Below, one piece after another: positions 60,101 to 64,000 of a stretch of 64,000 nt of DNA (position 1 is the stretch's first letter; each line of letters begins with the position of its first letter). The position numbers and the translations under genes were made by a program. The notes under the pieces were generated by a model. That model had not been told where the DNA came from. It ran no database searches and saw only the letters and a list, made by a program, of their open reading frames with translations. The DNA comes from Nemopilema nomurai. Its lineage: Eukaryota; Cnidaria; Scyphozoa; Rhizostomeae; Rhizostomatidae. The stretch is taken from assembly GCA_003864495.1 (NCBI GenBank), contig ML133498.1, forward strand, positions 1,782,163-1,846,162, written 5' to 3'.

Positions 60101-63100
60101 ACTACCAAATAAGCTTTTTACCGAATCAAAACAAAATTTACCGGAGAGAACAAAAATATTGGGGGGTGTCGCACCCCCTACGCCCCCGGTAAGTCCACCC
60201 CTAGATAAAAGTCAGGAACAAAGCAAAACGGCGATGAGAATCCAGTGTTGTAAGCTAAATTTTCAAAATAAAACGACCAGCAACGGTGAAATAAATAGTT
60301 TCCATATGAATTTCTATGAAGCAATCGATGCCTTATGTCTAGCAATGAAGAGCCGCTTCGACCAGAAATATCTTAGAAATCTTTTAAGCATAAGCAAGTC
60401 CACACAATTTCTTTTCGAAAACGGCCCCCTGGCTCCGGCCGCCCTGCAATCCATAGGAAAATTAACAGCAAATGATCGAGTTTCGAAGCAACGATGCGGA
60501 AGGCATCCCCCCTGGAACGGCACATTCCGAAGAAAGGCCGACGACACCACTCAGTGATGTGTCATATTGCCGAGGACGGTGTTGTTGTTGTCTCGGGGAC
60601 GGGGAGCCGCGGAACTGGGAAACGTAAGAAGATTTTTAATTGGATACAGCCCCCCGTTGCGGTAAATTGTTTCAAACTATATACCATATTGATTGCCTAA
60701 TCAAGAGCTATCGATTGGTATATAGTAATAATATATATGATGTATGGTTGCTGAGAGGTGCGAAAGTGCAATAGCGCCAATAATTGTGACAAATAGGCTG
60801 ACGACTCAAGATTTAGAGTCACACAATTTTCTGCACGCAGGTTTTGCTAATATGCAGAATGTTTCAGAGCTGGAAGTGTAGGAGCAATTTCTAGTTTTAT
60901 TGAATTGACGGATCTTCCTATGACGTCTGTCTGTTGTATGTCAGGCCATGAATCATGCGACCGTGAAATGTGTTACCAATCAAATGAGCATCTCATCATC
61001 AATCCATTTATCTGTAGCCATAGTTTTTATTCAAAGATAGCTTCTGTCATTAAATGTACGGGGAACAGTGTTTGAATAATAATTAGGGCACTTTTATGCA
61101 CAAACATAGGCTATATATATATATGCCAAGTGCATTCTGCCTTCAGTTTTCAGTCTTTTGAAGTCAAGTCTCTTGTATACTATCTTGCAACTTGATTTAC
61201 TGGCTGATAGAAATAAAAACCTACTTTTATTTTTAGTGGCAAAGCTTCTGACATTACTTGTTTTGTTTGATACAATTTAAAATGGCTTTCTTGAATAGGC
61301 TTATATAAATAGTTATTGTAGTTGAATAATTTCTTAGCAATGCTTTTTGCCACCAAGACTTGCATGGTTCAAGTAATCTGAAAGCCTACTCTAATGGCAG
61401 GTTAGCACTTCTTTTTTGATATAGTGACCCTATTCTGAATTCTGCTCCACTGAATTTAGGGTGACAAAGCTAGCCACTGAAATATTTGTTTCATTAGCTA
61501 GTCACTAGGTTTTTTCTGTATTAGCTCTGTGTGTTTGTGCCATTAGCTCATTACAAGACTTTGTTAATTGTTTTGATGTTTTCACCTTCTGCTTTTTTGC
61601 ATGGAGATTGAAATCACATTCAAGAAGTCCTCTGCATGCAATGTATACCTTGTTATAAGGAAAGCCATTATTTTGCCCTGCTCATTTGCAGTTATCAAGA
61701 AAAAGCTAATGCTAAATTTGACGAATAAAGCAGTTATATATTCATATAAACTTGAAAACTTGTTCTCTTTTTACTATGTTTACAAATAATGTTTCTCTGA
61801 AAGTTGATAAATTTTGTTTCAGGGTGGTAGTAATGCTGGACACACTGTTGTTGTTGGCCAAACATCATATTTCTTTCACCTAATCCCAAGGTATTTTTAG
61901 AAAGAAAAACTTTGATTTGGTAGGTTGTAGAATAATTTAGGAATCTCTTTTGATTTGGTTTTATTGAATATATATTAATTGGAATTCTGGAAATTATGTT
62001 ATAGAAATTCGCACACATTTAATATATATGCTAATGTCATAGTTGTCAACATTTGTACAAAAAATCATCAAAATCTGAGGTAGTGGGTTATGTGGCTGTT
62101 TCATTCTGACATGGAATGACCCATACATAAATATAAATTATAAATAAATGCAATAAACAAGACAGTGCATAAAGTGCTTATTAGCTTTGTCAGTGTCAAT
62201 CATACTATGCCATTTAGACCTTTCACTAAGCCATATTAACTATTTGTGATGTAGTTTTATTAAGATGTGACATTGAAGATGCTAGCATTTTTCTTAGTTT
62301 CCTATATATTAGTTTTCTATAACTCTTATATGTTATGATATAGGTGAAATTGAAATTGTGTTTGGCTTTTGCAGTGGTCAAGATGAATTTGAGAAAAAGA
62401 TGAAAGATGTTTTTTGCTGACAAAAATGAATTTTATTTTTAATTGATTGAGTTTTTTTTAAATTCTAGTTATTGAAACATCTCTTTTCTTAATCATTTCA
62501 GCGGAGTGACAAATGAATCTTGCAAAGCCATCATAGGTAACTTGAGTCTAGTTTACTTATTACTGTTACTTTTATGGATATGCCAGTAACATGAATAAAA
62601 TGGAATGCCTAAAGATACCAGGACATTTATACACGTTATCGTATTTGCACATTATCATTCATTTTATTTATTGTAACACATGTTATAGTTTATAAGTTGG
62701 GCTTTGTGAGTTTGAATTAAGGTAAAGACAGGTTTGATTAAAATAGTGGGCAAATCTGAATATTTCTTAGAACATGATTTAAGGTTAGATAAGATAAACT
62801 TGTTTGAAGAGAAAGGTGACATTGAAGAAACCTGAGTAAATGAAATGGAAAGAAAGTGACTTGCCTTAAATGAAGGAAAATGACCTGAGTTCTCATTTTA
62901 AAGTTCACTTCATTCGTCAGTTCATTTTATTTGCTGTATTTAACCTTGATGTCTTTTTCTAGGAAATGGAGTTGTCTTGCATCTTCCAACTTTCTTTAAA
63001 GAAGTTGAAACAAACTCTTCAAAAGGTATACATTTAATTATTTTCATGAAACAATTCATAAAGAGTCAAGTATTTAAGGTCTGCAGAGCCCCCAAAAATT

Positions 63101-63882
63101 GAGAAACTAGCTCCATTCAAGTCCATAAATAGAGCTATCATTCTTGCAAGAGAGATACATTGTCTGGGGTTGATTTCAAAATGTTTGCGTTACCCAAGAA
63201 CTTTTCCTTGAAATTTTCAAACAGCATGAAGATGATTCAAAGCAGTAGTAGACTGGCAATAGTAGAAAGTCTGATAATATGTTTGCTAAGTCTCAGAACT
63301 TGAGTCAGTATTAGGTTAAGGACAAACTATTGTCACATTGTTAATTCTGTAAATGTGCTGTACACTCTATAATAAGAAAAGAAACAATCATTGTTTTCAA
63401 GCCCATGTCTTTGGTGCTGATTTTTGTGACAGGCACCAAGTTTTTGAACTCCCTCAACTGTGACTTTATGTTGTGTAAAATTTGGTTTTTCTAGAGTTAG
63501 TAACTAGAAAGTGTGTTGCTTACTTTTCATTCATTACCTTGGTAACAATTTTTGTTGCTGCTAATGGCTTCTAATTAGTAAGGAGAAAAACATTCAAAGG
63601 CGAGAAAATGTTAATTTAAGGGTTGTCCTCAAATAATTATTTTTTTGTAGGTCTTCGGAATATGGAGAAGCGGATAGAGATCTCAAACAGAGCTCACCTT
63701 GGTATGATTTTATAGCTGGATCCCAGTTTTATCTTTAAGAGAATAAAATAAAACCTGTAGCATTGTTTAATTGAGAACTTTAGAATTGTTTTATTATAAA
63801 GGTAATTTTCGTGATTTTTTTCAGTTTTTGACATGCACCAAACTGTAGATGGCCTTCTTGAGAGAATGCGAGGGAGTAAAAG
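54181..63882 (+). CDS. ADSS: adenylosuccinate synthetase, 3' partial
   Basis: The first six exons, in phase, are 54181-54312, 61823-61890, 62502-62536, 62963-63025, 63651-63701 and 63825-63882. The gene continues past the right edge; 135 codons are present. The enzyme joins IMP and aspartate using GTP, the first committed step from IMP to AMP, in the cytosol. The P-loop-like GDEGKGK is at 22-28, with catalytic Asp23. NAGHT at 48-52 carries catalytic His51. Then come [23 protein letters not shown] and [11 protein letters not shown], all standard for the family. Intron 1 is 7.5 kb because of the composite transposon at 54380-60778; the other introns are 123 to 625 bases. Start choice: the ATG at 54181 gives a short 14-residue leader before the first beta strand. 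Confidence 0.95.
54380..54765 (+). repeat. left inverted end of the composite transposon
   Basis: This arm is identical by eye to the reverse complement of 60393-60778. Each arm contains the same 68-residue open frame (54458-54664 minus, 60494-60700 plus). That frame is basic and low-complexity and matches no protein I know, so it is not called as a gene. Confidence 0.85.
55013..58090 (-). mobile_element. nested 3.1-kb element with 130-bp inverted ends and a dead pogo-like transposase
   Basis: The inverted ends 55013-55142 and 57961-58090 match with about one mismatch. TA dinucleotides sit four bases inside each end, so a TA-flanked Tc1/mariner-pogo element is likely. On the minus strand, about 57360-56822 carries transposase remnants in shifting frames: [12 protein letters not shown], then after a stop an [20 protein letters not shown] block with the first DDE aspartate, then [18 protein letters not shown]. 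There are at least one stop, one frameshift and an internal deletion near GKKQQ. It is not functional. Confidence 0.7.
56822..57360 (-). pseudogene. pogo/Tigger-like DDE transposase remnant
   Basis: The best open piece is 57094-56822. It carries the DQTP motif of DDE_1-type transposases. Upstream, RATTA-like and KGAPVSA-like motifs are recognisable, but a TAG stop and a frame change separate them. The normal segment between GKKQQ and GTFLPMQ is shortened. Confidence 0.75.
58091..58409. other. body of the outer transposon between nested elements
   Basis: I recognise no protein in this 319-base piece. It should belong to the outer 6.4-kb element, as should 54766-55012 and 60212-60392. Confidence 0.4.
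58410..60211 (-). mobile_element. nested hAT element with perfect 8-bp target duplication
   Basis: GATAAAAG occurs on both sides (58410-58417 and 60204-60211). The element (58418-60203, 1786 bp) starts CAGGGGCGGATTTA and ends TAAGTCCACCCCTA; the inverted ends agree at 11 of the last 14 bases. Minus-strand transposase remnants run from about 60010 to 58860 in several frames: [57 protein letters not shown] and [19 protein letters not shown]. These fit hAT/DUF4371-type proteins. Stops and frameshifts break every piece. Confidence 0.8.
58860..60010 (-). pseudogene. decayed hAT-family transposase
   Basis: The order of motifs on the minus strand is the family order: an [10 protein letters not shown] region first, then the long helical part (59764-59525, with [20 protein letters not shown]), then the C-terminal [10 protein letters not shown] and HPKLLH blocks. 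Several stops and at least two frame changes show it is dead. Confidence 0.7.
60393..60778 (-). repeat. right inverted end of the composite transposon
   Basis: Mirror arm of 54380-54765. The plus-strand transposase-like frame (60159-60557) runs into it, so its C-terminal part is end sequence rather than conserved protein. Confidence 0.85.
60779..61822. other. remainder of ADSS intron 1
   Basis: Unique AT-rich sequence downstream of the composite transposon up to the TTTCAG acceptor of exon 2. I see no gene. A short TA run lies at about 61112-61125. Confidence 0.5.
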
Positions 63883-64000
63883 GTTAATAGCCATCTCTTC
63901 TTACATGCCTTGAAACCCAAAATACCAACTCTGTGCTTTGATTCAACAGCTTTTTGTTTGAATGGTCTCTCCAGCCATAACTTGGTGTCCTCTATAACTA

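Larger units (their letters stand above)
54372..60786. mobile_element. 6.4-kb composite DNA transposon with 386-bp inverted ends in ADSS intron 1
   Basis: A perfect 8-base direct repeat AATAATTG flanks the element (54372-54379 and 60779-60786). The element (54380-60778) starts GGCGCTATTGC and ends with the reverse complement. The inverted ends 54380-54765 and 60393-60778 are both 386 bases and look identical throughout. An 8-bp duplication fits hAT or P elements, while ends this long are more usual in Mutator-like elements. Just inside the right end, about 60290-60400 on the plus strand reads [20 protein letters not shown], resembling the C-terminal part of hAT/ZMYM-type transposases, so hAT is favoured. 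Two other elements are nested inside. Confidence 0.8.

Noticed and set aside
54458..60700. Identical 68-residue protein encoded twice
   Set aside because: Both copies lie in the inverted ends of a transposon and have no family resemblance.
63957..64000. Seventh ADSS exon at the window edge
   Set aside because: The sequence after CTCCAG does not match the conserved segment expected next in the enzyme.

Overview
The window reads as nuclear DNA from an invertebrate animal, most likely an early-branching one such as a cnidarian (inference). The DNA is AT-rich, coding exons are short, GT-AG introns run from about 100 bases to 7.5 kb, and mariner/pogo-, hAT- and Harbinger-type DNA transposons are scattered through introns. 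Five conserved multi-exon genes could be rebuilt exon by exon with consistent splice phase, plus one unidentified multi-exon gene and one single-exon receptor gene.

Layout: 1-3982 (+) is the 3' part of a chloroquine-resistance-transporter-like (CRT-like) carrier. 4907-12977 (-) is an unrecognised, charged, partly coiled-coil protein in 11 or more exons. 15529-18469 (-) is POLR2I, the Rpb9 subunit of RNA polymerase II, complete in six exons. 18470-21064 is a head-to-head intergenic space with two miniature inverted-repeat elements. 21065-36924 (+) is a complete MUS81 structure-specific nuclease gene in 22 exons. Its introns hold an antisense aldehyde dehydrogenase gene fragment and an antisense intronless class A GPCR.

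37.1-48.4 kb is the most unusual part. The junction between MUS81 and its tail-to-tail neighbour ERMARD exists twice, at about 31.7-37.7 kb and about 46.2-48.4 kb, in decayed form. The left copy keeps a working MUS81 end and a frameshifted ERMARD last exon. The right copy keeps the working ERMARD last exon and only two MUS81 exons. Between the copies lie a 1.6-kb DNA transposon (41689-43316) and a 2.7-kb minisatellite (about 43.5-46.2 kb) that folds into a long near-perfect palindrome centred near 44750. One copy of the minisatellite unit sits in a MUS81 intron at 30783-30810 and may be its source.

47845-52258 (-) is a complete ERMARD (DUF4209) gene in seven exons. From 54181 (+) the window holds the first six exons of adenylosuccinate synthetase, running off the right edge. 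Its 7.5-kb first intron contains a 6.4-kb composite transposon (54380-60778) with identical 386-bp inverted ends and a perfect 8-bp target duplication. Inside it are a decayed pogo-like element and a hAT element with its own perfect 8-bp target duplication.

The genes do not form a functional pathway. They are housekeeping genes (transcription, DNA repair, purine synthesis, ER RNA handling) beside a membrane carrier and a receptor. All gene models come from reading splice sites and protein similarity by eye. No search or transcript data were available.
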